Origin: Bacteroidales bacterium UBA6248 | Lineage (GTDB): Bacteria; Bacteroidota; Bacteroidia; Bacteroidales; Lentimicrobiaceae | Assembly: GCA_002441345.1 (NCBI GenBank) | Contig: DJVU01000055.1 | Span: 1-64,000, forward strand | DNA length: 64,000 bases | Reading direction: 5' to 3' | In this document: piece after piece, positions 26,009-35,442 of the stretch | How positions within the stretch are numbered: position 1 is the first letter of the stretch | How the letters are laid out: every line of letters begins with the position of its first letter | The notes under the pieces: model-generated | Told to the model about the DNA's origin: nothing | What the model saw: only the letters and a program-made list of their open reading frames with translations | The model's database searches: none | Made by a program: the position numbers and the translations under genes

Positions 26009-26562
26009 TTTTTTTGGATTTGTTATATTGTAAGGCTTTGAGGTGTAGTTGTTTACAACCGCCTGAATTAATTTGCTGAAAGAGTGTGAAAATACAACTC
26101 AGAAATCCATAAGTGGATATGAGTCAGTTTTTTGGTGAATACCAGTGGTGACGTTTGCGTTAAACGCAGATTCCGGTTTGCCTGACGGGCGGTTTTCCGT
26201 ATGTCCGGATGCGGCTGAAATCAGAAAATCAGGCAGGGGAGGGGTATTACAAATGCCTGTATATAAGCAATTTGTGGAGAAATTGGGAGTGGTATCGGAG
26301 TTTAATTTCATCATATCAACTACAGGTCAGGCCTTTGTAATTTGAGGGGATGAAATTACACAAAGACTTGGATTGAAACTAAATACTATCAATATTTTTT
26401 TTAAACAAAATACCAATACTGCCGGAGCTGGATTTTGCCCGACAGATACGGTGGATTAACCGTACGAAGAATGGTTTTAATAGTATTTAAAATGCTTAAA
26501 ATGAATAATATATAGCCTGTATTACGTATTTGTTAAAAAAAGGATAAGAACTATATTTTATA
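26009..26562. other. Intergenic, 554 bases, no gene supported
   Basis: This must hold the promoter of the aminomutase operon on the minus strand, but I see no clean TAnnTTTG there. It contains the short inverted repeat GTTGTTTACAAC (about 26049-26060) and a very AT-rich tract from about 26370 to 26560. Two short opposite reading frames are not convincing. Confidence 0.5.
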
Positions 26563-27345
26563 TTACTGATGCAGCCGGCTTACCAGGGGAGTAACAAATT
26601 CAACCGGAAGGAAGCGGAGGAGGATTACTGCCAGCCGGTGCATGCGACCGTGAACTGCTCTTTTTTTACCTTTCATCATGGCCTTGTATGCAAATTCCGC
26701 GACTTCTCCTGCGGTTGCTGATGGCATCATTTTCATCAGGGCAGGATTTTTAAACTCTGCCGCCTCCTGAAAACCGGTAATAACGGGCCCGGGACTTAGG
26801 GATGTAACGGTAACTCCGGTTCCTTTGGTTTCATACGCCAGTGCATCGGAAAGCGACAATACATAAGCTTTGGATGCATAATAAACCGCCATAAGAGGCC
26901 CGGGCATGAAGCCGGCTAAAGATGCAACGTTCAGAATTTTCCCGTATCTGGCTTTCAGCATATCGGGCAGGAACTCGCGGCTAAGCTGTGTAAGGGCTTC
27001 AATATTAAGCCTGATCATTTGCATTAACTTATCCTGATCGGCTTCGGCAAAAGTCCCAAGGTCGCCGAATCCTGCATTATTGACGAGAATCTCCACTGCG
27101 AAGTCTCCGGAGCGGACAAATTGTATCAGCTTGTTTCTCTCTTCCGTAATGGCCAGATCTGCAGTAAATGTGTGTACGGTAACGTCGTGCTTCAGCCTTA
27201 ACTGTTTTGCAAGATTTTCGAGTTTTTCGCCGGTGCGGGCGGTAAGTATGAGATTATGCCTTCGGGAAGCCATAATTCGGGCGAGCTCGAATCCTATGCC
27301 CCCTGAGGCTCCGGTGATTAGGGCAAAACGGTTGTCAGATTCCAT
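26563..27345 (-). CDS. Short-chain dehydrogenase/reductase
   Basis: A 260-residue Rossmann-fold oxidoreductase. It shows the cofactor motif TGASGGIG (11-18), NNAG (89-92), catalytic Ser142 (NVASLAG) and the YxxxK pair Tyr155-Lys159. The branch resembles DltE/YqjQ-like SDRs with a hydrophobic C-terminus (RLAVILLRFLPVEFVTPLV) that may touch the membrane. Substrate cannot be read from sequence. It is a single gene; the strong terminator of the TonB receptor lies just upstream, so it needs its own promoter, perhaps the near match on the minus strand at about 27368-27377. Confidence 0.85.
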   Translation of the reverse strand: MESDNRFALITGASGGIGFELARIMASRRHNLILTARTGEKLENLAKQLRLKHDVTVHTFTADLAITEERNKLIQFVRSGDFAVEILVNNAGFGDLGTFAEADQDKLMQMIRLNIEALTQLSREFLPDMLKARYGKILNVASLAGFMPGPLMAVYYASKAYVLSLSDALAYETKGTGVTVTSLSPGPVITGFQEAAEFKNPALMKMMPSATAGEVAEFAYKAMMKGKKRAVHGRMHRLAVILLRFLPVEFVTPLVSRLHQ

Positions 27346-27436
27346 ATATTGGTTAATTGCAGACTTTCAAACTTTAATACGAGCAAAAAGTTCAACCGTT
27401 TCCGACGGTTTTGCAAATTTTATGAAATTAACGGAT

Positions 27437-27466
27437 TAAAAAAAGAGCCGGGCAAATGCCCGGCTC
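27437..27466 (-). terminator. Terminator of the TonB receptor gene
   Basis: GAGCCGGGC (27445-27453) and GCCCGGCTC (27458-27466) form a perfect 9-bp stem with an AAAT loop. On the minus strand it is followed by TTTTTTT, 24 bases after the stop. Confidence 0.9.
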
Positions 27467-27490
27467 CGTAATCTTAAATTAACCGGTGCG

Positions 27491-30400
27491 TTAGAAACTG
27501 TACCTTACGCCGATCTGCAGCTGCCAAACCTGCGTGTAGTTGAAGAGAGGGGAGTAGGTTTCGGTAAGATATTCGCCTTTAGCCTTAACCATCGAGAAGC
27601 TGGGAACATTGTTTTCGTCCTTGCCTTCGTATTTCAGGATTCTGCCATTGTTTGATCCCGAATTGGTTTTGTAAACACCCCATTCGCTGTTGATTAAGTT
27701 GCCAACGTTCAGGCAGTCGAGGCTGAACTGAAGAGTGTTGGTTCTTCCTGCAACCTTGAAGTAATACTCACGTGCAACCCGTAAGTCGAATCTGTTAACC
27801 CAGGGAGCGCGTGCAGCGTAAGCTTCAGCATATTCTCCTTTATGGTTGCTGAGGTATTTGTCCTGCTCAACGAATTTGAAGAAAGCATCTTCATCTTCAG
27901 GGCTCACAAACTTAATCTCACCTTTTTCACCCGGAATGTAGATCAGATCTGTAGCAATACCATCGCCATTCATGTCGTTGGTATACGTAAAGCTGTTGCC
28001 GTAAGGAGTGAATCCTGAGTAGAACAGATTAACCATTGTGGCAGAGTTTAAACTCTTGTTACCCCAGGGGATTTTGTAAGAGGCAGACGCAATTACTTTT
28101 GAAGGAACAACATATTGTGACCGCTGAGCCAAAGGAAGGTGTGGTCCGTCGATCTGGATGAGTCCGGTATATGCAGAAGCTGCATTGCTGCCTGGCATGC
28201 CGGAGACTTCTTTCGATTCTGTAAAGGTGTAAGCAAACATCATGTTCAGGTCTTTCACAGGTTCTGTGAAGATTGAAATGTTTCCGATTGCTCCCCAGCC
28301 TTCATCCGTATTTGAAAGCACGTAGGCATTCTTTGAGTTGTAAACCAGGTCAGCTTTTGCAGGATAAATGTACCTGTCATCAGCGCCGCTGAAACGATCC
28401 CAGGATTCATCGGGTTGTTTGAGGTCGTAATTCTGCAACATCACACCATTGATGGTTTTCGTAAAGATACCTTCCAGAGTTACCGATAACGGGAAAGAGG
28501 CAGGAATTTCATAGTCCAGAGCCAATGAAGATTTCCATACCTGAGGCATTTTGAAGTCAGGATCGATGGCATTAATGTCTCTCGGAAGAGCTCCGTCTTC
28601 CGGAGTAATGGTGTTTTGTAATCCTAATCTTTCAATCATTTCATCAACGCTGGTGATCATAGCACCCGAAAGCAGGGCAAGATTGGGATCTGCGCTAGTA
28701 ACGTTACCATCTGAATCATATCTTGTTACAGCAGCATAGCTGCCCTGTACCATTCCTGAATTGGTCGGCATATTGGTGAAGAACACGAGGGGCAATCTTC
28801 CTGCAAAGAGGCCTGTACCACCGCGCAGTTTCATTCTCTGGTCGCCCATTACGTCCCAGTTGAAACCTACTCTGGGAGAAATCTGAACTTTTGCTGTCGG
28901 CCATTCGCCTGTATCAAGATTTCTTCCTCCAAAGTCGAGCTCGCTGATGGCATTGTTGCTGATAATGTTGTCTTCGTAAACAAGATAATCGGCCCGAACA
29001 CCATAGGTAAGTTTAAAATCGGGATTTATGCTCCATTCATCTTGTGCATAAACACCAATCTGATTGAATGCAACTTCGGCAGCCGGATTTTTTTCTCCGT
29101 CATAACCATAAGTAACTGCAAAGTCTCTTGGAGCAGCCTGATTCAGAAAGTCATCGATGCTGGCATACCGGTAGTAACCGGTTCCGTTACGCATATATGA
29201 ATTATTCGCCATCTGGTGCTCAAAACTTGCTCCGATGGTGAATTTGTGGTTGTTCATGTAAATGTTTACGTTGTCAACAATGTTTAAAATGTTGTTGTTA
29301 ACCCCGTTATTCCATGTAAACAATTCATAGCCAGCTGAGATATAAGGCTCAAGGATCTGACTTCCATCTTCGTTAACACCGTACATTATATCAATGAACG
29401 GGAATGGATCTGAATTGGATCCGCGCATATCCTTAATCTTTGTGTAAGTGGTCAGGAACTGATTCGAGATCTTGTTGGAAATTCGGCTGTTCAAATCGAA
29501 AGCGAGGGAGTTAACTGTATTGTCCTGTGAATAGATGGAGTTTGAGAAGGACATAGAGTATTGAGAAATACGGTCCATCGAGTTGTTACGAAAACCAGCA
29601 TCGGTAGAGTTTCCGTTTGTCGGATACCATGCTTGATTTTTTGTATAGTTGTACCGGATACTCAGTTTGTTGGAATTGTTGATGTTCCAGTCAATACGCG
29701 CCATGAGTTTTCTGTTGCTCTCATCAGCGGGGTAATCCGTGTATGAACCGGGATTGTAGCCGTAATTTGAAATCAGATGCTGTTTAACTGCCTCCATATC
29801 GGAAATGCTTGCGCGCGACAGCATCAGATCGGTGTTGGCAACACCGTCTTCAGAAGGCCTGTAGGTTACTACCTGACCTGGATTTATTTCATACTCTCCG
29901 TTTACAAAAAAGAAAAGCTTGTTTTTGATGATCGGACCGCCTAATGAAACACCGTAGGTCTTGGTTGATTCCGCATCACGGGTTCCAAAATCAACGTCGC
30001 CGATCTTGTTGCCGCGCATTTCCTGGTTTTTATAATAGGTATATGCAGATCCTCTGTACTGATTGGTACCCGATTTCGTAATTGCATTGATACCACCACC
30101 AATAAAGTTGGTCTGGCGAATATCGAATGGAGCAACTACAACCTGGATCTCTTCGATTGCATCCAGTGAAATGGGGTTGCCGCCTCCGGGAAGGTTCGAG
30201 CTCAAGCCGAAATTGTTGTTGAAGTTTGCTCCGTCAACAGTGAAATTGGTGGATCTTCCATCTCCTCCGGCGAAACTCATCCCGTTTGAATAGGGTGAAA
30301 GACGCGTTACATCCTGTATGCCGCGGTTGATGGTTGGCATCGAATTCAGCTGCATGTTTGAGATGCTTGTAGAAGCGCCTGTCTTGTCGGCCTGAAATGC

Positions 30401-30805
30401 CGAAGCTCTCTTTCCGACGACCATTACCTCGCCCAATTCCACAGAACCTTCTTTCAGTGTAGCATTCAGAACGAATGTCTGACCCAGGAATAATGTAATG
30501 TCAGAATACGTCTCTTTCGAATATCCCACATACGAGACTTCCACTACATAAGGTCCTCCGGAACGCATGCCCGGAAGGTTAAATGAACCTTCAGCATTGG
30601 TGATCGTTCCGTATTGTGTTCCGGATGGCTGGTGGATGGCAACCACTGTAGCTCCGGGCAGTGATTCTTTGTTCGTGTTGGTAACACGACCATTCATTCC
30701 TGAAGTGGTAACCTGGCCGACTGCAATGGCTGTTCCCATCAGAAATGCTGCTGCAAGCAGGAATTGCTTCCTGATTTTGCGCAACAACTTGTCTGCTTTT
30801 CTCAT
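27491..30805 (-). CDS. TonB-dependent receptor, Oar-like
   Basis: A 1104-residue outer-membrane receptor. After a signal peptide (about 1-31) comes a carboxypeptidase-regulatory-like domain (about 36-118, GRVTNTNKESLPGATVVAIH), then the plug (NFTVDGANFNNNFG, about 185-200; ISLDAIEEIQVVVAPFD) and a 22-strand-type barrel that ends in the terminal aromatic residue (GVRYSF). This is the Oar-like type rather than SusC: no SusD gene lies next to it and the length is typical. The ligand is unknown; peptides or small proteins are possible. It is transcribed alone, from a -7 element at 30916-30923 to a strong terminator. Confidence 0.92.
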   Translation of the reverse strand: MRKADKLLRKIRKQFLLAAAFLMGTAIAVGQVTTSGMNGRVTNTNKESLPGATVVAIHQPSGTQYGTITNAEGSFNLPGMRSGGPYVVEVSYVGYSKETYSDITLFLGQTFVLNATLKEGSVELGEVMVVGKRASAFQADKTGASTSISNMQLNSMPTINRGIQDVTRLSPYSNGMSFAGGDGRSTNFTVDGANFNNNFGLSSNLPGGGNPISLDAIEEIQVVVAPFDIRQTNFIGGGINAITKSGTNQYRGSAYTYYKNQEMRGNKIGDVDFGTRDAESTKTYGVSLGGPIIKNKLFFFVNGEYEINPGQVVTYRPSEDGVANTDLMLSRASISDMEAVKQHLISNYGYNPGSYTDYPADESNRKLMARIDWNINNSNKLSIRYNYTKNQAWYPTNGNSTDAGFRNNSMDRISQYSMSFSNSIYSQDNTVNSLAFDLNSRISNKISNQFLTTYTKIKDMRGSNSDPFPFIDIMYGVNEDGSQILEPYISAGYELFTWNNGVNNNILNIVDNVNIYMNNHKFTIGASFEHQMANNSYMRNGTGYYRYASIDDFLNQAAPRDFAVTYGYDGEKNPAAEVAFNQIGVYAQDEWSINPDFKLTYGVRADYLVYEDNIISNNAISELDFGGRNLDTGEWPTAKVQISPRVGFNWDVMGDQRMKLRGGTGLFAGRLPLVFFTNMPTNSGMVQGSYAAVTRYDSDGNVTSADPNLALLSGAMITSVDEMIERLGLQNTITPEDGALPRDINAIDPDFKMPQVWKSSLALDYEIPASFPLSVTLEGIFTKTINGVMLQNYDLKQPDESWDRFSGADDRYIYPAKADLVYNSKNAYVLSNTDEGWGAIGNISIFTEPVKDLNMMFAYTFTESKEVSGMPGSNAASAYTGLIQIDGPHLPLAQRSQYVVPSKVIASASYKIPWGNKSLNSATMVNLFYSGFTPYGNSFTYTNDMNGDGIATDLIYIPGEKGEIKFVSPEDEDAFFKFVEQDKYLSNHKGEYAEAYAARAPWVNRFDLRVAREYYFKVAGRTNTLQFSLDCLNVGNLINSEWGVYKTNSGSNNGRILKYEGKDENNVPSFSMVKAKGEYLTETYSPLFNYTQVWQLQIGVRYSF

Positions 30806-30915
30806 TTTTTGTTGTTTTGGTTAGTGATTTGATTTATTTGCGTGTTGGTTTTGACTTACTCTTTACGGCCTTTGGTAATAAAAAGCTGATGCGATTGTTT
30901 TCAAAAGACAGCGTG

Positions 30916-30923
30916 CAAAATTA
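30916..30923 (-). promoter_or_regulatory. -7 element of the TonB receptor gene
   Basis: On the minus strand this reads TAATTTTG, about 110 bases before the start codon. No good -33 TTTG is seen at 19-21 bases. Confidence 0.45.
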
Positions 30924-31022
30924 TCCAATGCCTATTTTTTAAATGCATTGTAAACGTTAAGTTATCATTAACAATTTGCTGGTTCATACTAAGTGTTCTT
31001 TCCAAAATCCTGAAAAGTTATT

Positions 31023-31805
31023 TTATCCGGTTGTCATCCGTTTGATAAGCCTTAATTTATGGGTATACGTACCCTGCGAACGGTTAAATACTCCGTGGTG
31101 GTCTACCGGATCGGTACGAACTTCTCCCGAACCGTGTATTACCGTACCTTGTCCGGTCAGTATTCCGGTATGAATAATGCGTCCTTCTTCGTTGTCGAAA
31201 AAGGCTACATCCCCGGGTTCTATTTCTTCGATGAGGTTAATAAGCCGTCCTTGAGCTGATTGCTGCCATGCATCGCGGGGAAGCCTGATTCCATATCTGG
31301 CGAAAACTACCTGTACAAGTCCGGAGCAATCGATGCCAAACGGCGATCTGCCGCCCCAGAGATACGGAGATTTAAGGTATTCGGATGCAGTATCAGCGAT
31401 CAGCCGGCCGCTACCAGGAACGGGTTCTGAGACTATACCTTCAGAAAGATGGTATTTGCCACCGGGACCGGCAAACATTTCCCCGGGAAGGCGGTAAAGG
31501 GTACTGCCTCTGACAATTGTTATTGAGGGAAGAACATCCGATGAAAGGGTTGCAGTAAGGCTGGTAACAACCAGACGGCTGCTTTGGTTGAGTTGCTCCT
31601 GAAGCTCTTCATCCGGAAGCGTAATCTGTTTGAAATCACACCAGCCTTCGTAGCCGTCGTGCCTGGAAACTACGTGAAGCCAGCTTCCCTGACTGCCGGC
31701 AATGTCAACCAGTTCGCCAAAAAGCAACTGATTAACCATCTCTGCGGTATCAGAAGGTGCTGATCTTACGGCAACAAGCGAAAGAAAACAAATCCCTCCA
31801 GACAT
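31023..31805 (-). CDS. NlpC/P60 peptidase with N-terminal SH3-like domain
   Basis: A 260-residue cell-wall peptidase. Residues 1-60 form an SH3b-like targeting domain (VNQLLFGELVDIAG), a second SH3-like part follows, and residues 135-240 are the C40 catalytic domain with Cys160 (GIDCSGLVQ), His212 (IIHTGIL) and a third polar residue His224 (VIHGSG). Such enzymes cut gamma-D-glutamyl bonds in peptidoglycan stem peptides. The N-terminus (GICFLSLVAVRSAPS) looks like the start of the SH3 fold rather than a signal peptide, so it may act on recycled muropeptides inside the cell. Confidence 0.88.
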   Translation of the reverse strand: MSGGICFLSLVAVRSAPSDTAEMVNQLLFGELVDIAGSQGSWLHVVSRHDGYEGWCDFKQITLPDEELQEQLNQSSRLVVTSLTATLSSDVLPSITIVRGSTLYRLPGEMFAGPGGKYHLSEGIVSEPVPGSGRLIADTASEYLKSPYLWGGRSPFGIDCSGLVQVVFARYGIRLPRDAWQQSAQGRLINLIEEIEPGDVAFFDNEEGRIIHTGILTGQGTVIHGSGEVRTDPVDHHGVFNRSQGTYTHKLRLIKRMTTG

Positions 31806-32142
31806 TGGGCCTGCTTAATATATGGTACCGGGCAAATATATTGAATTATTTTCCGGTTTCCATAGGAAGTAATTAACACTTTTTGGCTGTTTTGTTAATA
31901 ACTCACGCCGGGTTTTACATGCATTTCTGATCTGCTGATTAAAAGTCCGGATTATTTACGGGAATTGGTTTACAGGTCATTGGTTTTGGTTGTTCCTCCC
32001 GTTTGTGTTTTGCGACTGAAAACAATCCTGAATACAACGGGCATGATACTGCCTGCACTTTTCAAATTAAATGAATTGCGCCAGTCAGTGATTTTTCTTC
32101 GTATTTTCGGACATTGAAGAAACACCTCAAACCAGCCGCATT
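31806..32142. other. Divergent intergenic region, 337 bases
   Basis: It serves the minus-strand NlpC/P60 gene (CAAATATA at 31833-31840, i.e. TATATTTG) and the plus-strand HD hydrolase gene. Near the latter TATTTTCG (32103-32110) is a one-off match to the -7 element. I see no riboswitch, small gene or strong hairpin. Confidence 0.5.
31833..31840 (-). promoter_or_regulatory. -7 element of the NlpC/P60 gene
   Basis: TATATTTG on the minus strand, 28 bases upstream of the start codon; exact match to TAnnTTTG. Confidence 0.45.
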
Positions 32143-34218
32143 ATGCACAAATACCTGCTCTGGCTCAGCAACAGGCACGACCTGATAGGCAAGATTTTCT
32201 TATTTATTGCGGTGATTGCATTGCTTGTTGCGATTTTTCCACGTGAAGGAAAATTTCGTTACGAGTATCAGAAAGGCAAGCCCTGGCAGCACGACGATCT
32301 GATAGCTCCGGTCGATTTCGGTATACTGAAGCCGGCCGAGGAACTGCAGCTGGAGCTGAATGCGGTGCTGAAAGATTCACGACCGTATTTCAAACGGCAG
32401 AACAGTATTGCCGAAAGTCAGATAAATCTCCTGATCAATTCGTTCAATAAGGCCTGGGATGCACGCTTCGGAAGAAGCACCGGCGATGATCCGGAAAGAG
32501 ACGGGCATCTCGATGCCGCTCTCCGTATTCTGGATACGCTGTTTACAAGGGGAATTGTTGCACTTAATAACGAGATAGAAGGTAAACCTGCTGGTTTTGA
32601 GATCTTTGTGATCGACGGAAACCTGGCTTCCCGGGTTGCACTCTCCCGTATGTTTACCATTAAATCGGCCCAGCAGTATATTGAAGCCGGGCTCAGCGGA
32701 AGCGGATTGAGTGAGACTGAAATGCTGAACGGCTTGCTCATAAATGCCTTACGGCAGAATGTGGTGTACGATAAAGACAATACCACTCGCGCCAGAGAGG
32801 CACTGACACGCGAAGTGCCGGCAACCAGGGGTATGATACAGAGCGGTGAAAAAATCATCTCGAGAGGAGAACTGGTAAATGCTGAAAAATATCAAATCCT
32901 CGAATCCCTGCGAACGGAATACAGTCAGCGACTGGACGATACGTTTCGTTTTGGCAATGTCCTGGCCGGTCAAATCCTTCTGATAAGCCTTACCATTGTG
33001 GTTTTTATTCTGTTTATGATCTCATTCAGAAAAGATGTGTTCGCTGAGAATAAGAACCTGCTGATGATACTTCTGATCATTCTGGGTATGGTTGCTGCTG
33101 CAGCAATGGTTATCAAATCGGAGCCCGGATTGCTTTCACTTCTTCCTTTTTGCCTGGTACCCATCATTATAAGGGTGTTTTTCGATACACGGCTGGCCTT
33201 TTTTGTACACGTGGTTACCCTTGTGCTTACGGGATTTATGGTGCCTAATGGCTTCGAATTTATCTTTCAGCAACTTATTGCCGGACTTATTGCCATTATC
33301 AGTGTTGCCGGCCTGCGCCGACGATCTCAGTTTTTTCTTACAGCTTTGGCTGTGTTTATTACCTATGCTGTCGTATATTCCGGAATGCTGCTGATTCAGG
33401 ATGGCAGTCTGGCTGGTTTTGATTCTCAACAGTTGCTGCTTTTCGGCGGAAGTGCACTTTTTACGCTCTTTTCGTATCCCCTGATTTTTTTGTTCGAGAA
33501 ACTGTTCGGCCACGTTACCGACGTTACCCTCATGGAACTTTCGGATACCAATACCCCGCTTCTGCGTCAACTGTCGCTGCTGGCTCCCGGCACCTTTCAG
33601 CATTCAATGCAGGTGGCTAATATTGCCGAGGCCGCAGCGTGGGAGATAGGAGCCAATACCTTGCTTATCCGTGCAGGCGCATTGTATCACGATATTGGCA
33701 AAATGGATATGCCGGCCTATTTTATCGAGAATCAAACTTCAGGAGTAAATCCCCACGATGAGCTTAGTTACGAAGAAAGTGCGAGAATAATTGTAAGTCA
33801 TGTTACACGGGGCATCGAAAAAGCTAAAAAGTCAAAACTCCCCGAAGTGCTTGTTGACTTTATTCGCACCCATCATGGTACCCGGATGGCTGAGTATTTT
33901 TACAACCGGCAGAAGCTCGAGTTTCCGGAAAAAGGGATTAATGACCTTGATTTCAGGTACCCGGGTCCGGTTCCTTACAGCAGGGAGACATCTATTCTGA
34001 TGATGGCCGATTCGGTGGAAGCCGCATCCAGAAGCCTGAAAAAGCCTACCGCAGAGTCTCTTGGCACTCTCGTGGAGAGTATAATCGATAAACAGGTTGA
34101 GATGCAGCAATTTGTGAATTCTGAGCTCACTCTTAAAGATATTACACGCATTAAGAAGATCCTTAAAAAGAAACTCATGAGCATCTACCACGTCAGGATT
34201 GAGTATCCGGTGGTTTAA
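32143..34218 (+). CDS. 7TM-HD phosphohydrolase, PgpH-type c-di-AMP phosphodiesterase
   Basis: A 691-residue membrane protein: one N-terminal helix (about 16-33), an extracytoplasmic domain (about 40-270), a bundle of about six to seven helices (about 275-455) and a cytosolic HD domain (about 480-690). HD motifs are visible: FQHSMQVANIA, LYHDIGKMD (near 516), and HHGT further on. This is the layout of PgpH/YqfF, which hydrolyses cyclic di-AMP. In this phylum it is the usual degradation enzyme for that messenger. It appears to be monocistronic; the convergent WbqC-like gene ends 17 bases downstream. Confidence 0.92.
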   Translation: MHKYLLWLSNRHDLIGKIFLFIAVIALLVAIFPREGKFRYEYQKGKPWQHDDLIAPVDFGILKPAEELQLELNAVLKDSRPYFKRQNSIAESQINLLINSFNKAWDARFGRSTGDDPERDGHLDAALRILDTLFTRGIVALNNEIEGKPAGFEIFVIDGNLASRVALSRMFTIKSAQQYIEAGLSGSGLSETEMLNGLLINALRQNVVYDKDNTTRAREALTREVPATRGMIQSGEKIISRGELVNAEKYQILESLRTEYSQRLDDTFRFGNVLAGQILLISLTIVVFILFMISFRKDVFAENKNLLMILLIILGMVAAAAMVIKSEPGLLSLLPFCLVPIIIRVFFDTRLAFFVHVVTLVLTGFMVPNGFEFIFQQLIAGLIAIISVAGLRRRSQFFLTALAVFITYAVVYSGMLLIQDGSLAGFDSQQLLLFGGSALFTLFSYPLIFLFEKLFGHVTDVTLMELSDTNTPLLRQLSLLAPGTFQHSMQVANIAEAAAWEIGANTLLIRAGALYHDIGKMDMPAYFIENQTSGVNPHDELSYEESARIIVSHVTRGIEKAKKSKLPEVLVDFIRTHHGTRMAEYFYNRQKLEFPEKGINDLDFRYPGPVPYSRETSILMMADSVEAASRSLKKPTAESLGTLVESIIDKQVEMQQFVNSELTLKDITRIKKILKKKLMSIYHVRIEYPVV

Positions 34219-34235
34219 CAGTCGTTTGATACTGC

Positions 34236-34886
34236 CTACTCCTGGCCGGGGATATGCCGGCGCAGGTAAGGAGCGGCTTCCGGTCCCAGGTTAAACAGCA
34301 AATCGGCCATACTCAGATTGGGGATAAAAGGAAATCTGTCTCCAAAAACCTGGAAGTAAGGTTCATACGAGATGATCTCCCATTCGTGGCGTATTTCCTT
34401 TTTAGGCATGAACATTTTCCGAAGGTCAGCCACCGGCGCAGGATCTTTTATAAAAGTATCGGTAAAATGTATTAAAGGATTGATTCCGGTTAGTTCAAGA
34501 CAGGCTTCAAGCAGCGATTTGTTGAATTCCCACAGGTACTCCGGCGGATTAAAAAAAATGGACTCAAATACGTCGCGGTAATACAGAAAAAATGGCGATT
34601 TATTGTATGCTGATTCTATAGCTCTCCAATGGATTGAGTTCCATTTTTCGGCAAATGACAGTTTTGTGCCGGTAAAGGGGGTGTGGTTTCCGGCCGGACG
34701 TATTACCGGTACGCTGAGCGTTAACGGGCCATTGGCTGTGGCAATGCTGTAGCGGTTTCTGCAGGTTTGCCGTGGATAGGTTTCGTGCAGTTCGATGTGT
34801 ACGGTTGGGGCATGGACCAGCCAGCAGAAATAGCTGATGTCGGGGAAGCAGGCAAAAGGCAGCAATACTTCAGGAACTCCGCTCAT
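34236..34886 (-). CDS. WbqC-like family protein
   Basis: A 216-residue protein of the WbqC-like family. Recognisable parts are LLPFACFPDISYF at the start, RNRYSIATANGPLTLSVPV, KWNSIHWRAIESAYNKSPFF (about 81-100) and FIPNLSMADLLFNLG near the end. The family is often found in O-antigen clusters and, in Bacteroidota, as a single housekeeping gene; biochemistry is not established. No sugar-transferase genes are nearby. It has a -7 element (34904-34911) and converges with the HD hydrolase gene. Confidence 0.85.
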   Translation of the reverse strand: MSGVPEVLLPFACFPDISYFCWLVHAPTVHIELHETYPRQTCRNRYSIATANGPLTLSVPVIRPAGNHTPFTGTKLSFAEKWNSIHWRAIESAYNKSPFFLYYRDVFESIFFNPPEYLWEFNKSLLEACLELTGINPLIHFTDTFIKDPAPVADLRKMFMPKKEIRHEWEIISYEPYFQVFGDRFPFIPNLSMADLLFNLGPEAAPYLRRHIPGQE

Positions 34887-34903
34887 AACATGGGTGTTTA
34901 GGG

Positions 34904-34911
34904 CAAATGTA
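34904..34911 (-). promoter_or_regulatory. -7 element of the WbqC-like gene
   Basis: TACATTTG on the minus strand, 18 bases before the start codon. Confidence 0.45.
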
Positions 34912-34988
34912 CAATTATTGTGAGAAATGCCGCGGTTTTGGGAGATTCTTCATCATGCAGTCCTGTGTAACTCCTTCCCGGAAACGGC

Positions 34989-35015
34989 AAAAAAAAAGGC
35001 CCGAATTCACGGGCC
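34989..35015 (-). terminator. Terminator of the thioredoxin pair
   Basis: GGCCCG (34998-35003) and CGGGCC (35010-35015) enclose AATTCA; on the minus strand nine T residues follow. It ends the unit 26 bases after the thioredoxin stop. Confidence 0.88.
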
Positions 35016-35041
35016 TCTGGTGTACAGTTCAGTAACACATA

Positions 35042-35407
35042 TTATTCGCCGGCTTTGGCGTTCAGAAGAACGTCGTCAATAGCCTGCTTCAGTGCATGCT
35101 TGGGAAGTGCTCCCTGAGCCATCTGTGGCTGTCCGTCGGCCGGACAGAACAACATGCTGGGTATACTGCGGATTCCAAAAATCTGTGAAAGCTCCTGTTC
35201 CGCTTCGGTATCCACCTTGTAAATGTTGACCTTGCCTTCGTATTCTTTTGAAAGTTCTTCAAGAATAGGCGCAACCATCTTGCAGGGACCACACCAGTCG
35301 GCATAAAAGTCGATGATGCAGGGAAGATTGCCTTCAAACTTCCATTCCTGGTTTTTTTCGAAATCGAAAACCTTCGTTTTAAAGGTTTCTAAAGTTAAAT
35401 GTTCCAT
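35042..35407 (-). CDS. Cytosolic thioredoxin
   Basis: A 121-residue thioredoxin with the active site WCGPC (Cys39, Cys42), preceded by CIIDFYAD and followed by the cis-proline loop IRSIPSML. No signal sequence, so it acts in the cytoplasm. It is 35 bases downstream of a very similar exported thioredoxin; the two share a long identical-looking core (CIIDFYADWCGPCK, FGIRSIPS, GQPQM, GALPK), which points to tandem duplication. The GQPQM segment replaces the usual (F)KNGE turn. A strong terminator follows. Confidence 0.93.
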   Translation of the reverse strand: MEHLTLETFKTKVFDFEKNQEWKFEGNLPCIIDFYADWCGPCKMVAPILEELSKEYEGKVNIYKVDTEAEQELSQIFGIRSIPSMLFCPADGQPQMAQGALPKHALKQAIDDVLLNAKAGE

Positions 35408-35442
35408 TATCGGGTTTCTGTAATTATTCGGTAAATGATTGT

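Noticed and set aside
26099..26345. Two short opposite-strand reading frames
   Set aside because: They overlap each other, have no recognisable family and no promoter or plausible start context.
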